Notes: a model not told the origin generated them from the sequence alone. Positions 1 to 9,596 are shown, counted from the stretch's first letter. The stretch is 43,209 bases of DNA from an uncultured Woeseiaceae bacterium (GCA_905182415.1 CAJJBK010000057.1:1-43209); one strand, 5' to 3'. Made by a program: numbers and translations.

Positions 1-1230
1 CGTAATAAGTTCAAATTTATCTCCAAAAAGGAGATCTAAAGGGACTTTTATTGCTGTCGGTTCAAGCATTCCGTAACATTCAGGTACCTGATGATTGGTG
101 AGAGTTTTACCACCAAATAAGAGAACAGTTTCGGGTAAATTTAATATCGATTTTATATGATCAAGCATAGCTGCATTAGTCCAAGATAGAATAGGGCCAA
201 TACTCAAATCATCTGTATTTCTCTGGGAAGCAAGTTCTTTTATTTTAGGAAATAATGTTGATGACCAATTTTTATGACAAAAAAGGATGCTTTGGGCAGA
301 GCATTTTTGTCCTGAAGCATTGTAAGCGTCCTGATCAGACTGCCAAGCCACAAAATTCAACCAAAGTGGATCAAAGTCTGGACCAATTATTTTCCAATCG
401 AAGCCAGCATCTTCAAGCCTAACTAGACCATTCATGGTATTAGATATCTTTTCTGCTACTTTATTGGATCCAGTAAATTGAATTAATCTTATAGATTCTT
501 TAGTGCTGTCAATCAATTTACCCATCTCTAATCCGCGACAATGAATGAGATTAACGTCTTTGCTTGGAAGTCCGCAGTGAATGAGTAATCTTAAAAATTG
601 TTCAAACACAACACTTACCTTGGAATCTACTTTTACCAATGGTTTATTTCCCATAAATAGGGCACCTAGGGTCTGTAAAGCAGGTATTTCAAGAGGAAAA
701 TTAAAAGGTGCAATAACTATAACCGGACCAAAAGGCCAGCGATAACCCCTTGATTCTTGGCCTTGATGATCTCCGGGATTGGAAAAACCACGACCTAGAA
801 AACGAACACCATCACCGGAAAAATTTTCAAGAAATATACGCGTTACAATTACCTCGCCACGACATTGATTGTATTCTTTAGGCATAACCCGCTGAATTAG
901 TTTTGTGAAGTAATGTTCAACCTCGGGTTTGGCCATCAAAGCAGCAGCTTTAGCGCATACCTCACCTAGCATCAAATAACGCTCGGGCTTATATAGTGGA
1001 TTATGAGTACCAAAGCTTTTTTGTAGGTTTATATCATTAATGAAATTTGAATGATCAGTCGTATCGGGGATTTGAAGAAAATGCTCGCCATTCATGGGGT
1101 CGACTATATCTTTTCGTATATTGTCTGTAGTAACCCATTCGCCATTTATTAGGTTGCAAACTATCCCCGGTTTTTTTTGGGTCATCCCGTTTATTGGGTC
1201 AATACTAATGAATTTTATTGGATCAGGCAT
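1..1230 (-). CDS. ALDH12-type 1-pyrroline-5-carboxylate dehydrogenase (3' end outside window)
   Basis: This is a 410-codon open frame starting at ATG 1230 and running off the left edge, so the C-terminus is missing. It is an NAD(P)-dependent aldehyde dehydrogenase. The nucleophile is Cys310 in SGQKCSA, the cofactor loop is FTGSNKVAE (252-260), and the substrate-side stretch RLEDAGFDWK lies at 271-280. The order PLVKVDSKVSVV, LEDAGFDWK, SDQDAYNASGQKCSA, FGGKTLTNH and EPTA is, from memory, that of the ALDH12 family (plant mitochondrial P5C dehydrogenase), which oxidises glutamate semialdehyde/P5C to glutamate in proline catabolism. No proline dehydrogenase gene is visible. It is transcribed divergently from the 4.5S RNA gene. 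There is only a weak ribosome site (GAGA). Family assignment is strong; the exact substrate is inferred. Confidence 0.85.
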   Translation of the reverse strand, partial: MPDPIKFISIDPINGMTQKKPGIVCNLINGEWVTTDNIRKDIVDPMNGEHFLQIPDTTDHSNFINDINLQKSFGTHNPLYKPERYLMLGEVCAKAAALMAKPEVEHYFTKLIQRVMPKEYNQCRGEVIVTRIFLENFSGDGVRFLGRGFSNPGDHQGQESRGYRWPFGPVIVIAPFNFPLEIPALQTLGALFMGNKPLVKVDSKVSVVFEQFLRLLIHCGLPSKDVNLIHCRGLEMGKLIDSTKESIRLIQFTGSNKVAEKISNTMNGLVRLEDAGFDWKIIGPDFDPLWLNFVAWQSDQDAYNASGQKCSAQSILFCHKNWSSTLFPKIKELASQRNTDDLSIGPILSWTNAAMLDHIKSILNLPETVLLFGGKTLTNHQVPECYGMLEPTAIKVPLDLLFGDKFELIT

Positions 1231-1305
1231 AATATTCTCGATTAAATTTTTATCGTTAAAGTATAACTAAAAGTAATCTTCGGCACTCTTATTTTCATAA
1301 TTTTA

Positions 1306-1334
1306 TTGAGAAAGATATGATTCGGGGTGATAAT
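1306..1334 (+). promoter_or_regulatory. sigma-70-type promoter of the 4.5S RNA gene
   Basis: TTGAGA at 1306-1311 and GATAAT at 1329-1334 are separated by 17 bases. The mature RNA would start at 1341, six bases after the -10 box. Each hexamer has one or two mismatches to consensus, and the spacing is ideal. Confidence 0.65.
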
Positions 1335-1340
1335 TAAACT

Positions 1341-1446
1341 GGTCCGCGCTGGTTTTCCTGCGGCGATTATCTGTTAACCCCGTCAGACCTGGAAGGGAGC
1401 AGCGGTAGCGGTAAAATCGGGTGCCGGGAGTAAGCTAGCGCGGATC
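1341..1446 (+). ncRNA. ffs: 4.5S RNA of the signal recognition particle (small bacterial type)
   Basis: This is the RNA scaffold that binds Ffh and targets nascent membrane proteins to FtsY. The hallmark apical region GTCAGACCTGGAAGGGAGCA is present at 1382-1401, including the GGAAG tetraloop side and the AGCA internal loop. The ends pair with each other: GGTCCGCGCTGG at 1341-1352 against CTAGCGCGGATC at 1435-1446, with only G-U wobbles as departures. The length of about 106 nt matches the gammaproteobacterial form. It lies just upstream of dnaX, a neighbourhood seen in many Proteobacteria. Confidence 0.95.
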
Positions 1447-1452
1447 TTTTTT
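1447..1452 (+). terminator. U-tract at the 3' end of 4.5S RNA
   Basis: Six consecutive T residues directly follow the closing strand of the SRP RNA stem, so the RNA helix plus the T-run could end transcription before dnaX. Confidence 0.45.
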
Positions 1453-1553
1453 GAAATTAGAAATAGATTTTTTACTCGGTTTTTAATTTTATTTTTTTTG
1501 GGTACACTGTTCTTAAATAGTTTACGATTAATTGATTCTGTATTGGCAATAAT

Positions 1554-3182
1554 ATGAGTTATCTTGCGCTCGCTAGAAAATGGCGACCTAAAAATTTTTT
1601 AGATATAGTCGGCCAAGAGCATGTTGTTCAAGCGTTAACAAATGCACTTGAGAGCCAGAGATTGCATCATGCTTATCTATTTTCAGGTACTCGTGGAATA
1701 GGTAAAACTACTATTGCAAGGATACTTGCAAAAGCATTCAATTGTGAGAGTGGAATTACTTCTAATCCTTGTGGTGAATGCGATATTTGTCGTGAAGTTG
1801 ATGAAGGGAGATTTATTGACCTTATAGAAGTAGATGCAGCCTCTAAGACAAAAGTAGATGATACCAGGGAATTATTAGATAACGTTCAATTTGCAGCAAC
1901 GGTTGGAAAATTCAAAGTTTATCTCATTGATGAAGTACATATGCTATCTAAGCATTCATTTAATGCATTATTAAAAACACTAGAAGAACCTCCATCACAT
2001 GTAAAATTCTTTTTAGCGACAACTGACCCTCAAAAATTACCAGTGACGGTTCTGTCAAGATGCTTGCAGTTTAATTTAAAAAGAATTTCACCAAAATTAA
2101 TTTTAGATAGATTGTGTTTTATCTGTGATGCTGAAAATATTGAATATGAAAAAAAGGGCCTTGCTAATCTTGCCAGGGCAGCAGATGGAAGTTTACGTGA
2201 CGCACTAAGTTTGATGGATCAGGCAATTGCACATTGTGGTGGAAAATTAAATGATATCGATATTGCGACTATGTTAGGAACTATTGATCGTAAATATATC
2301 CATCAAATAATGAGATCAATTGCTGATAATGATGTTTCTGAATTACTTAAAACTATCAACGCTATCGATGAATTTTTCCCAAATTATGAAAATTTACTTG
2401 GTGAAATCGCTGAACATCTGCAACAAGTTGCAGTTATTCAGGTTGCAGGAGGTGTTGATGAGTCGGTTCTTATGAGTGAGAATATGCAAGAATATGCATC
2501 CATTATAAGCCCAGAGGACGTTCAATTATATTATCAGATAGCCATTATGGGTAGGCGTGATATCCATCTCGCACCCTCGCTTCGTGCCGGCTGTGAAATG
2601 ACTCTTATTCGTATGCTTGCATTTCGACCTCACAATAACGAGCAAAAAAATATTGATTCTGAGATTAAAAAATCTTCAACCATCAAAAATAAAACTCCAA
2701 TAACCAAGCCAGAAAATCAACAAAAAGAGCAACCTAAAAAAGTTGAGATTTTGCAAAAAAATAAAATCGCTGAGCCAATAAAGGACACTAAAGAATGGAC
2801 TGAAGGTGTGATTTGGTCAGATCTTATTAAAGAGCTAAATTTATCTGGGCTTACAAAAATGTTGGCCAATAATTGCGCGTTAATTGGCAGAAAAGAAAAT
2901 ACAATTCATTTAATTTTAGATGAAAAATCACTATCTTATAAAAACCAGGAGCGCGAGCAAATATTATCTAAATCCTTATCGGATTTATTTACTGAAGATT
3001 TAACTGTAAAAGTTGAGATCTCTAAAGTTGTTAGTGAAACACCGAGTCAAGAAAAAATTAGGCAAAAAGACGAGCAATTGGAATCAGCAAGAAATAATCT
3101 AAAATCAGACCCAGATGTTAAAGAAGCAGAGGATTTATTTGGTGTAGATATGAATCCAGAATCTATAACTTTAAAAAATTAA
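1554..3182 (+). CDS. dnaX: DNA polymerase III subunits tau/gamma
   Basis: This is the AAA+ clamp-loader motor of the replicase, which with delta and delta' opens and loads the beta clamp. The start fits the family N-terminus MSYLALARKWRP. Visible motifs are Walker A GTRGIGKT (45-52), zinc cysteines C64, C73, C76 and C79, and Walker B/DExH DEVH (126-129). Domain III ends near residue 360 (LIRMLAFRP). A Lys/Gln-rich linker (about 365-415) and a short domain IV/V-like end follow. At 542 residues it is shorter than E. coli tau (643). The linker holds two CAA AAA AAT runs (2643-2651 and 2754-2762) that could slip to yield a gamma-like form (see findings). It heads a dnaX-ybaB-recR-HIT run. Confidence 0.97.
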   Translation: MSYLALARKWRPKNFLDIVGQEHVVQALTNALESQRLHHAYLFSGTRGIGKTTIARILAKAFNCESGITSNPCGECDICREVDEGRFIDLIEVDAASKTKVDDTRELLDNVQFAATVGKFKVYLIDEVHMLSKHSFNALLKTLEEPPSHVKFFLATTDPQKLPVTVLSRCLQFNLKRISPKLILDRLCFICDAENIEYEKKGLANLARAADGSLRDALSLMDQAIAHCGGKLNDIDIATMLGTIDRKYIHQIMRSIADNDVSELLKTINAIDEFFPNYENLLGEIAEHLQQVAVIQVAGGVDESVLMSENMQEYASIISPEDVQLYYQIAIMGRRDIHLAPSLRAGCEMTLIRMLAFRPHNNEQKNIDSEIKKSSTIKNKTPITKPENQQKEQPKKVEILQKNKIAEPIKDTKEWTEGVIWSDLIKELNLSGLTKMLANNCALIGRKENTIHLILDEKSLSYKNQEREQILSKSLSDLFTEDLTVKVEISKVVSETPSQEKIRQKDEQLESARNNLKSDPDVKEAEDLFGVDMNPESITLKN

Positions 3183-3217
3183 ATGTTGAGAATTAAATAC
3201 AATAAAAGGGGTAATCA

Positions 3218-3541
3218 ATGAAAGGCGGTATTGGTCAATTAATGAAGCAGGCACAAGAGATGCAGGAAAATATGAAAAAAGCTCAAGAGGAGCTTTCAAA
3301 TATTACTGTGACCGGCGAATCTGGTGGTGGCATGGTAACCGTTACTATGTCATGTAAGCACGAGATAAAAGCATTAAAAATTGATGACCTACTTCTTTCT
3401 GACGATAAGGACATGTTGGAAGATTTAATTATTGCTTCATTTAACGATGCAATTCGTCGTGTTGAGAAAAAATCCCAAGAATCATTATCAGGGATGACAG
3501 CCGGGTTAAATTTACCACCTGGCATGAAGTTACCTTTTTGA
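3218..3541 (+). CDS. ybaB: YbaB/EbfC family nucleoid-associated protein
   Basis: This small DNA-binding protein of 107 residues is the usual length for the family. It has the typical N-terminal helix [21 protein letters not shown], a beta hairpin around residues 29-48 ([16 protein letters not shown]), and the C-terminal [14 protein letters not shown]. Members form dimers that bind DNA and are almost always encoded between dnaX and recR, as here. It starts at ATG 3218 behind a good ribosome site (AAAGGGG, 3206-3212). It sits 35 bp after dnaX and 18 bp before recR, so co-transcription is likely. The physiological role of the family is not well defined. Confidence 0.95.
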   Translation: MKGGIGQLMKQAQEMQENMKKAQEELSNITVTGESGGGMVTVTMSCKHEIKALKIDDLLLSDDKDMLEDLIIASFNDAIRRVEKKSQESLSGMTAGLNLPPGMKLPF

Positions 3542-3559
3542 GTTTAAACTTATAACCAA

Positions 3560-4159
3560 ATGTCTTATTCACCTTTACTTATAAATCTAATCGAAGCGCT
3601 GCGCTGTATGCCCGGTATTGGGCGAAAATCTGCGCAAAGAATAGCGTTTCATTTACTCGAAAGAGATCGGGAAGGGGCTAAGATTTTATCAACAAGCCTG
3701 ATGGCTGCAGCCAATGATATTGGGCATTGTCAAAAATGTAGAATGTTCACTGAAGTAGAGTTATGTAATATTTGCTCAGCTAGTGGTCGCGATGAAAAAT
3801 CTATTTGTGTGGTTGAATCACCGGCTGATGTCATGGCGCTTGAGGATGCTACTGGTTATCGTGGCATGTATTTCATATTAATGGGGCATTTATCCCCGAT
3901 TGATGGCATTGGTCCTGATGATCTTGGTTTGGAGCAACTAGAGATTCGCTTCAAAGAGGAAGAAATTTCTGAGCTAATTATTGCAACAAATTCCACCGTT
4001 GAGGGCGATGCAACTGCACATTATTTAGCTGAAATGGCATCAAGATATGATATTGGGGCCAGTCGAATTGCGCATGGAATTCCTCTTGGGGGTGAGCTTG
4101 AGTATGTGGATGGAGGTACTTTATCGCATGCCTTTTTTGGTCGAAGAGTGATTGAGTAA
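3560..4159 (+). CDS. recR: recombination protein RecR
   Basis: RecR acts with RecF and RecO to load RecA onto gapped single-stranded DNA. At 199 residues it has the normal length. It begins with the helix-hairpin-helix region ([17 protein letters not shown], from about residue 17), followed by a four-cysteine zinc finger (C57, C60, C69, C72). A Toprim domain follows from about residue 80, with the acidic motif VVESPADV near 84-91, and then the C-terminal helix region [17 protein letters not shown]. It ends six bases before the HIT-family gene, consistent with an operon extending from dnaX. Confidence 0.97.
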   Translation: MSYSPLLINLIEALRCMPGIGRKSAQRIAFHLLERDREGAKILSTSLMAAANDIGHCQKCRMFTEVELCNICSASGRDEKSICVVESPADVMALEDATGYRGMYFILMGHLSPIDGIGPDDLGLEQLEIRFKEEEISELIIATNSTVEGDATAHYLAEMASRYDIGASRIAHGIPLGGELEYVDGGTLSHAFFGRRVIE

Positions 4160-4165
4160 TAGGTT

Positions 4166-4519
4166 ATGAGTGCTGTAGATAAATGTTTATTCTGTGATAT
4201 CGCTAACAAAACAATCCCTGCTGAGATTATCTATGAAACTAAAAATGTGATTGCATTTCATGATATTAACCCCGAAGCTCCATTGCATTGTCTGATCATT
4301 CCAAAGATGCATATAGCTACAATTAATGAATTAGATGCAAAAAATAGTTTTGTTGTTGCTTATTTGTATGAGGCTGCTGCTGAGATTGCAGATAAATATA
4401 ATGTAGCAAAAGAAGGTTATCGTGTTGTTATGAATTGCAATAAAGATGCAGGCCAGACTGTATTTCATCTTCACTTGCATTTATTGGCTGGACGCAAATT
4501 ATCTTGGCCGCCAGGATGA
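4166..4519 (+). CDS. HIT-family (HINT-like) nucleotide hydrolase
   Basis: At 117 residues this is a histidine-triad protein of the HINT branch. The catalytic motif HLHLHLLAGR (H101, H103, H105) lies near the C-terminus, and the N-terminus CLFCDIANKTIPAEIIYE is typical of the branch. HINT proteins hydrolyse AMP-lysine and other phosphoramidates such as aminoacyl-adenylates. The gene starts six bases after recR and is probably the last gene of the dnaX run. It converges on rsgA, whose stop lies nine bases beyond. The natural substrate cannot be deduced. Confidence 0.93.
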   Translation: MSAVDKCLFCDIANKTIPAEIIYETKNVIAFHDINPEAPLHCLIIPKMHIATINELDAKNSFVVAYLYEAAAEIADKYNVAKEGYRVVMNCNKDAGQTVFHLHLHLLAGRKLSWPPG

Positions 4520-4528
4520 TTAAAGAAA

Positions 4529-5440
4529 TTAATAGCGTTTATGGTTATTTTTTTGGGTGATGTTCAATAATCTCTTATAACTCTCATAGCGCCTGGGATC
4601 AATTCTTTCATCATTCACCGCTTCTTTGACAGCGCAGTTCTGCTCTTTTGCATGCGAGCAATTATTGAATTTACAATTCAAGCCTTCGGCTTCAATTTCA
4701 ACAAAACTTCCTACAACTTTATAAGTTGAGTCAATGATAGGAGAATAATCTCTTACTCCTGGGGAATCCATGACTTTGCCACCATTATCGAGATCAAGGA
4801 TATTTGAGTTAACTGTGGTATGTTTTCCTTCTTTCTTTTTACTGGAAATTTCTTGAGTCAACTGATTAGAATTTCGAGAAATTTGATTAATTATAGACGA
4901 TTTGCCAGCACCTGATTGTCCAACGAATATAGCTGTTTCATTTTTTAAATGCTCTAGAATTTTCTCTAAATTAGATTTCGTTTCAGCGCTGCAATATATT
5001 ACGGGATAACCTATTAATTGGTAGTTTTTGATTGTTTTTGAGTATTGTTCAGTCTCCCAGTTCAAGTCAATTTTGTTGCAGATAATGCAGGCTTTAATAC
5101 CCATAGATTCTGCTGCACCGATATAGCGATCAACGATAAACCAATCAGGTTTCGGTGGATCAGAAACAACTACCGCAATCATGGTTATGTTTGCAGCAAT
5201 TACCTCTCTCTTATGACTGTAGTTACTTCTAGTAAGCTCGTTATTTCTAGGTATGATTTTATTAATTAACCAGTCTGATTCTTGTGCTATAGGGGAGATT
5301 TCTATCTGATCTCCGCAGACAGGTTGAATTTTTTTCCCTTTAATTTTAGCAAATAAAACCTCATTATTGGATGTCTTAACTAGCATTCTTTGGCTATAAG
5401 TGCCTATTATTGTTGCTTGTTGGGTTACATTGGTATTCAT
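4529..5440 (-). CDS. rsgA: ribosome small subunit-dependent GTPase RsgA
   Basis: RsgA is a late-stage 30S assembly GTPase that checks the decoding centre and releases RbfA. The G-motifs are circularly permuted, as is diagnostic: G4 NKID (122-125), then G1 GQSGAGKS (174-181), then G3 DSPG (225-228). An OB-fold precedes them (about 1-75). The C-terminal zinc site follows the family pattern with C256, C261, H263 and C269. At 303 residues it is slightly shorter than E. coli RsgA. It is divergent from orn, the same pairing as in E. coli, with a 107-bp shared upstream region. Confidence 0.96.
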   Translation of the reverse strand: MNTNVTQQATIIGTYSQRMLVKTSNNEVLFAKIKGKKIQPVCGDQIEISPIAQESDWLINKIIPRNNELTRSNYSHKREVIAANITMIAVVVSDPPKPDWFIVDRYIGAAESMGIKACIICNKIDLNWETEQYSKTIKNYQLIGYPVIYCSAETKSNLEKILEHLKNETAIFVGQSGAGKSSIINQISRNSNQLTQEISSKKKEGKHTTVNSNILDLDNGGKVMDSPGVRDYSPIIDSTYKVVGSFVEIEAEGLNCKFNNCSHAKEQNCAVKEAVNDERIDPRRYESYKRLLNITQKNNHKRY

Positions 5441-5547
5441 TTAGTTGTATGTTATAGCGCTCTGATAGATATTTATAGTCAATTGTTCGTTCATGTACTA
5501 TAAAATCAATATTTAATTATATTAATTTACTCAAATTTTGAATTCAT

Positions 5548-6108
5548 ATGAAAAACATCAATGATAGAAATAAGTTAATCTGGGTTGATCTTGAAATGAC
5601 CGGATTAGACACAAAGCATGACAACATCATTGAGATTGCGTCAATTGTTACTGATTATGATTTGAATATTGTGGCTGAAGGACCAGTTCTTGCCATCCAT
5701 CAATCACAACAAATAATGAGTGCCATGGATGATTGGAATACAAAACACCATGGAAATTCAGGGTTAATTGAAAAGGTACTCAATAGTTCAACAACTATGC
5801 AGGAAGCCGAGCAAGTAACTTTGGATTTCCTGGCGAAACATGTTGCGCCAGGAACCTCACCACTATGTGGTAATGGAATATGCCAGGACAGACGATTTTT
5901 AGCTCGTCAAATGTGCGACTTAGAAAAATTCTTTCATTACCGTAATTTAGATGTAAGTACAATTAAGATACTTGCTCAGATCTGGAAATCAGATATTGCA
6001 AAAAATATCAATAAACAGTCCAAACATAGAGCGCTTGATGATATTAAGGATTCAATAAATGAATTGTCATATTATCGATCTTCGTTCTTTAATTTAGGCA
6101 AGCGATAA
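5548..6108 (+). CDS. orn: oligoribonuclease
   Basis: This is a DEDDh 3'-5' exoribonuclease that degrades two-residue RNAs (and pGpG) to mononucleotides, an essential finishing step of RNA decay. The first acidic pair is D14 and E16 in WVDLEMTGLD. The middle motif region is GNGICQDRRFLARQM. The last motif has the histidine and aspartate of KHRALDDIKDSINELSYYR. The length of 186 residues is normal. The methyltransferase gene follows after a single base, so the two are probably co-transcribed. Confidence 0.97.
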   Translation: MKNINDRNKLIWVDLEMTGLDTKHDNIIEIASIVTDYDLNIVAEGPVLAIHQSQQIMSAMDDWNTKHHGNSGLIEKVLNSSTTMQEAEQVTLDFLAKHVAPGTSPLCGNGICQDRRFLARQMCDLEKFFHYRNLDVSTIKILAQIWKSDIAKNINKQSKHRALDDIKDSINELSYYRSSFFNLGKR

Positions 6109-6109
6109 G

Positions 6110-6724
6110 ATGGCATTGATCGAAAAACCTGAAGCGCCTCCAACACAAAGAAATAAATGGCCGATACTGGAGATTTTAAGTAAAGAGCTGATATCAACTG
6201 CAAATATTCTAGAAATTGGCTCCGGAACGGGGCAGCACGCAATTTTCTTTGCAGAGAAATTACCATTAATTACCTGGTTCACAAGTGACATTGAAAGCAA
6301 TCATGCAGGCATTAAAATGTGGCTTGAGACATATCATGGATCAAATATAAGGCCACCTTTTGATCTTGAGATGGGATTAAATGATCAAGATTTTAATACA
6401 AACATTGATCATGTGTTTTCATCCAATACCTCTCATATAATGAGCTATAAAAGTGTAAAATGTATGTTTTCTATGATTGGTCGATTATTGCCATTAGGTG
6501 GTAAATTTTACCTCTATGGGCCTTTCAATATGAATAATCAATTCACCAGTAAAAGCAATCAAGAGTTTGATGGTATGCTAAAAAAACAGAATTCCTTGAT
6601 GGGTATTAGGGATATAGAAAAATTAGATATTCTGGCCGAAAAAGAAGGGATGAAAAGATATGGCTTTCATGAAATGCCCTCTAATAACTACCTTTCTATT
6701 TGGCGTAAAGGTAAATTTATTTAA
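6110..6724 (+). CDS. DUF938 SAM-dependent methyltransferase-like protein
   Basis: This is a class I Rossmann-fold methyltransferase of the DUF938 family. The glycine-rich SAM loop ILEIGSGTGQHAIFFA lies at about residues 34-49, with an acidic strand-2 end TSDIES (about 59-64). The substrate is unknown for the family. The 204-residue length is typical. The start at ATG 6110 lies one base after the orn stop, which suggests translational coupling. The C-terminus (SNNYLSIWRK) matches the family pattern as I remember it. Confidence 0.85.
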   Translation: MALIEKPEAPPTQRNKWPILEILSKELISTANILEIGSGTGQHAIFFAEKLPLITWFTSDIESNHAGIKMWLETYHGSNIRPPFDLEMGLNDQDFNTNIDHVFSSNTSHIMSYKSVKCMFSMIGRLLPLGGKFYLYGPFNMNNQFTSKSNQEFDGMLKKQNSLMGIRDIEKLDILAEKEGMKRYGFHEMPSNNYLSIWRKGKFI

Positions 6725-6745
6725 TTGTTATCAAAATTACTAATA

Positions 6746-7138
6746 TTAGATAGATATAAGAAACATATTTATTGTGGCGCCAAAACCTATTACCCACACC
6801 ACGCTTCTGCAGAATGCCCAATCAATTAGATAGAATATGCCATGGGCTAAACGAGCTATTATAAAAATGAGCGCTGTTATATCTAATTCAAATTGAGACG
6901 CCTCCATAAGATGGGCAATGATGGTACCAGCTATGAATCCTGGCAGCGCTTCAAATGCATTTTGTTGTGCCCAAACAGCTCTTTTCCTGAAACCCGTGAG
7001 CGTATTTAAAAGTTCTCTTGGGGCTGAGTTGTGCTCATGAATATAATTTCTTGTGCCAGCTTTGGCAAAACCAATCCAAATAATTGGCAAAATGATTGCC
7101 ACTAGTACACACCAATAAGCGATAGTTAAATGTGTCAT
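6746..7138 (-). CDS. MAPEG-family membrane protein
   Basis: This is a 130-residue integral membrane protein with about four hydrophobic helices (near 5-25, 60-78, 84-100 and 108-128). It has the MAPEG features ELLNTLTGFRKRAVWAQQNAFEALPGF and ARLAHGIFYLIDW. MAPEG proteins include glutathione transferases and eicosanoid enzymes, and bacterial members are mostly uncharacterised. I chose ATG 7138; a longer frame from 7183 would overlap ppsA by 34 bp and add a non-hydrophobic extension. It lies just downstream of ppsA on the same strand and may be read from that transcript. The ribosome site is poor. Confidence 0.85.
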   Translation of the reverse strand: MTHLTIAYWCVLVAIILPIIWIGFAKAGTRNYIHEHNSAPRELLNTLTGFRKRAVWAQQNAFEALPGFIAGTIIAHLMEASQFELDITALIFIIARLAHGIFYLIDWAFCRSVVWVIGFGATINMFLISI

Positions 7139-7149
7139 AACACTAATAA

Positions 7150-9519
7150 TTATTGAACTTTTTTTCCAGCCAAGGCCATCCATGTCTCAATCACGGTATC
7201 TGGATTCAAAGACATGCTTTCAATATTTTTCTCAAGTAACCAAGTCGCAAGATCAGGATGGTCTGATGGGCCCTGACCACAAATACCAATATATTTATTT
7301 TGCTTTAAGCAAGCATCAATTGACATTGATAGCATCATTTTAACCGCATCATCTCTTTCGTCAAAGGTATCAGCTACCAAGCTTGAATCCCTATCTAAAC
7401 CCAATGTTAATTGGGTCATATCATTTGAACCGATGGACATTCCATCAAAATATTTAAGGAATTGGTCTGCTAAGAGTGCGTTTGAGGGTAATTCACACAT
7501 CATAATAATTTTTAATCCATCTTGACCTCTCACTAGGTTATTTTCAGCAAGTAGATCAATTACTTGGCTTGCTTGAGCGACAGTTCTTATGAATGGAATC
7601 ATGAGTTGAACATTCTTTAGCCCCATATCTAATCTAACTTTATTAATGGCGCGACATTCTAGTTCGAAGCAATCTTGGAATTTTTTCGAAACATAACGAC
7701 TAGCACCTCTGAATCCCAACATCGGATTCTCTTCATCAGGTTCAAAAAATTTACCACCGATAAGATTGGCGTATTCATTTGATTTGAAGTCAGACATTCT
7801 TACAATCACTGGTTTAGGTGAAAATGCGGCTGCTATTGTACTGATGCCTTCGGCTAATTTAGAAACGAAGAACTCCATTGGATCATCATATCCAGCCATT
7901 TGTTCGTTGATTAATGATTGCGTCTTTTTATCCATCTGACTGTAATTTATTAGTGCCTTGGGATGAATTCCGATCATACGATTTATTATAAATTCGAGTC
8001 GTGCAAGACCCACTCCATGATTTGGGATAGAAGCAAAACTAAATGCTCGATCTGGATTGCCGACATTCATCATAATTTTAACAGGTATCTCAGGGAGTGA
8101 ATCAACTTCAATGTGTTGTTCATCAAATTCGAGAACGCCATCATATATAAACCCTTCATCACCTTCCGCGCAACTAACCGTAACGGGTTGCCCGTCAAGG
8201 ATTGATTTTGTCGCATTATTACATCCAACTACAGCAGGTATACCTAATTCTCTTGCAATAATAGCTGCATGACAAGTTCTTCCACCACGATTCGTAACTA
8301 TAGCCGAAGCTTTTTTCATAACAGGCTCCCAATCAGGGTCTGTCATATCCGAAATCAAAACATCGCCATTTTGAATTCGGTGCATCTCAGATACATCATT
8401 GATTATCTTTGCCGTACCTGCACCAATTTTTTGTCCGATACTTCTTCCAACTGATAATATAGTAGATTGAGATTTAAGGGTAAACCGATTAATAGTTTTA
8501 CCGCTCCTGCTTTGAACTGTTTCAGGTCTTGCTTGAAGAATGTATATTTGTCCATCCGAACCATCCTTGCCCCACTCAATATCCATTGGTCTGTCATAGT
8601 GTTGCTCGATCACCATTGCCAATTCAGCTAATTCGATTATATCTTTATCATTAAGTGAAAATTTTAAAGATTCTTCTTTGGGAACATCTATAATTTGGAC
8701 AGTTTTGCCAAGAGACTTACTTTCGCCTAGTATCATTTTTGTAGCTTTATCACCCAAAGTTTTTCTAAGGATGGGGTAATTTTTATTTTTTATTGCCTCT
8801 TTGTAGACATAAAATTCATCGGGGTTAACTGAGCCCTGAACAACTGTTTCTCCCAAACCATAAGAAGAAGTGATAAAAACGGCATCTCTGAACCCAGATT
8901 CTGTATCTAGAGTAAACATCACACCAGCAGCACCAATATCACTTCTTACCATATATTGAAAGCCAACTGATAGGGCGACGAGTGAGTGATCGAATCCTTG
9001 ATGTACTCGGTATGCTATTGCTCTATCTGTGAATAACGAAGCATAAACATGGTGCAGAGCTGTAATTAAATTTTCCAGACCTCTAATATTTAGGTATGTT
9101 TCTTGTTGGCCCGCAAAAGAAGCATCAGGAAGATCTTCAGCTGTAGCAGAAGAACGAACTGCAACCGCAATATCTTTTCCACCAGACATTTCCTGCCATT
9201 CACGTTCAATTTCTAGCATTAATTTATTTGGTAACTCAGTCTCAAGGACCCATGCTCTGATTTTTTTACCGGTTGCAGTTAAGTCTGAGATATTATCAAC
9301 ATTAAGATTATCTAAAGCGTTATTTATTCGATCACCGAGGTTCTTATGCTCAAGAAAGTCTCTATAGGCATGAGAAGTAGTCGCAAACCCCCCAGGAACA
9401 TTGATACCAAGTTCAGATAAGTTACCAATCATTTCACCGAGAGAAGCGTTCTTTCCGCCGACTAAATCGATATCTTGTAGATTAAGCTTGTTAAGTTTTT
9501 TAACGTATGAATTCTGCAT
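7150..9519 (-). CDS. ppsA: phosphoenolpyruvate synthase
   Basis: This enzyme converts pyruvate, ATP and water to PEP, AMP and phosphate, the first committed step of gluconeogenesis from C3 compounds. The N-terminal ATP-grasp part has [21 protein letters not shown] (121-141). The swivelling domain has the phosphohistidine H417 in GGRTCHAA. The C-terminal TIM-barrel active site includes [16 protein letters not shown] and the catalytic-cysteine motif [13 protein letters not shown]415, two residues before the histidine, is the position modified by the PpsR regulator in relatives. At 789 residues it has the usual length. The ppsR gene is divergent, 77 bp away. Confidence 0.98.
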   Translation of the reverse strand: MQNSYVKKLNKLNLQDIDLVGGKNASLGEMIGNLSELGINVPGGFATTSHAYRDFLEHKNLGDRINNALDNLNVDNISDLTATGKKIRAWVLETELPNKLMLEIEREWQEMSGGKDIAVAVRSSATAEDLPDASFAGQQETYLNIRGLENLITALHHVYASLFTDRAIAYRVHQGFDHSLVALSVGFQYMVRSDIGAAGVMFTLDTESGFRDAVFITSSYGLGETVVQGSVNPDEFYVYKEAIKNKNYPILRKTLGDKATKMILGESKSLGKTVQIIDVPKEESLKFSLNDKDIIELAELAMVIEQHYDRPMDIEWGKDGSDGQIYILQARPETVQSRSGKTINRFTLKSQSTILSVGRSIGQKIGAGTAKIINDVSEMHRIQNGDVLISDMTDPDWEPVMKKASAIVTNRGGRTCHAAIIARELGIPAVVGCNNATKSILDGQPVTVSCAEGDEGFIYDGVLEFDEQHIEVDSLPEIPVKIMMNVGNPDRAFSFASIPNHGVGLARLEFIINRMIGIHPKALINYSQMDKKTQSLINEQMAGYDDPMEFFVSKLAEGISTIAAAFSPKPVIVRMSDFKSNEYANLIGGKFFEPDEENPMLGFRGASRYVSKKFQDCFELECRAINKVRLDMGLKNVQLMIPFIRTVAQASQVIDLLAENNLVRGQDGLKIIMMCELPSNALLADQFLKYFDGMSIGSNDMTQLTLGLDRDSSLVADTFDERDDAVKMMLSMSIDACLKQNKYIGICGQGPSDHPDLATWLLEKNIESMSLNPDTVIETWMALAGKKVQ

Positions 9520-9596
9520 ATTTCTCTTGAGTTAATAGTTTAGTAATTAGACAATAAAGGTTAAATAATCATGGATATAAGGGTAAGGCATGTAAC

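Larger units (their letters stand above)
1231..1553. other. intergenic region between P5C dehydrogenase gene and dnaX
   Basis: This 323-bp stretch without a protein gene holds the 4.5S RNA gene with its promoter and T-run. The remaining 1453-1553 is AT-rich leader for dnaX, in which I see no convincing hairpin and only weak promoter-like boxes. Confidence 0.7.

Noticed and set aside
2735-2741. T AAA AAA run in dnaX as a third slippery site
   Set aside because: A -1 slip would place the P-site tRNA on TAA, with poor re-pairing, so it does not fit the X XXY YYZ rule.
7139-7183. Longer start for the MAPEG gene inside ppsA
   Set aside because: It would overlap the ppsA coding end and put a polar 15-residue extension before the first membrane helix.
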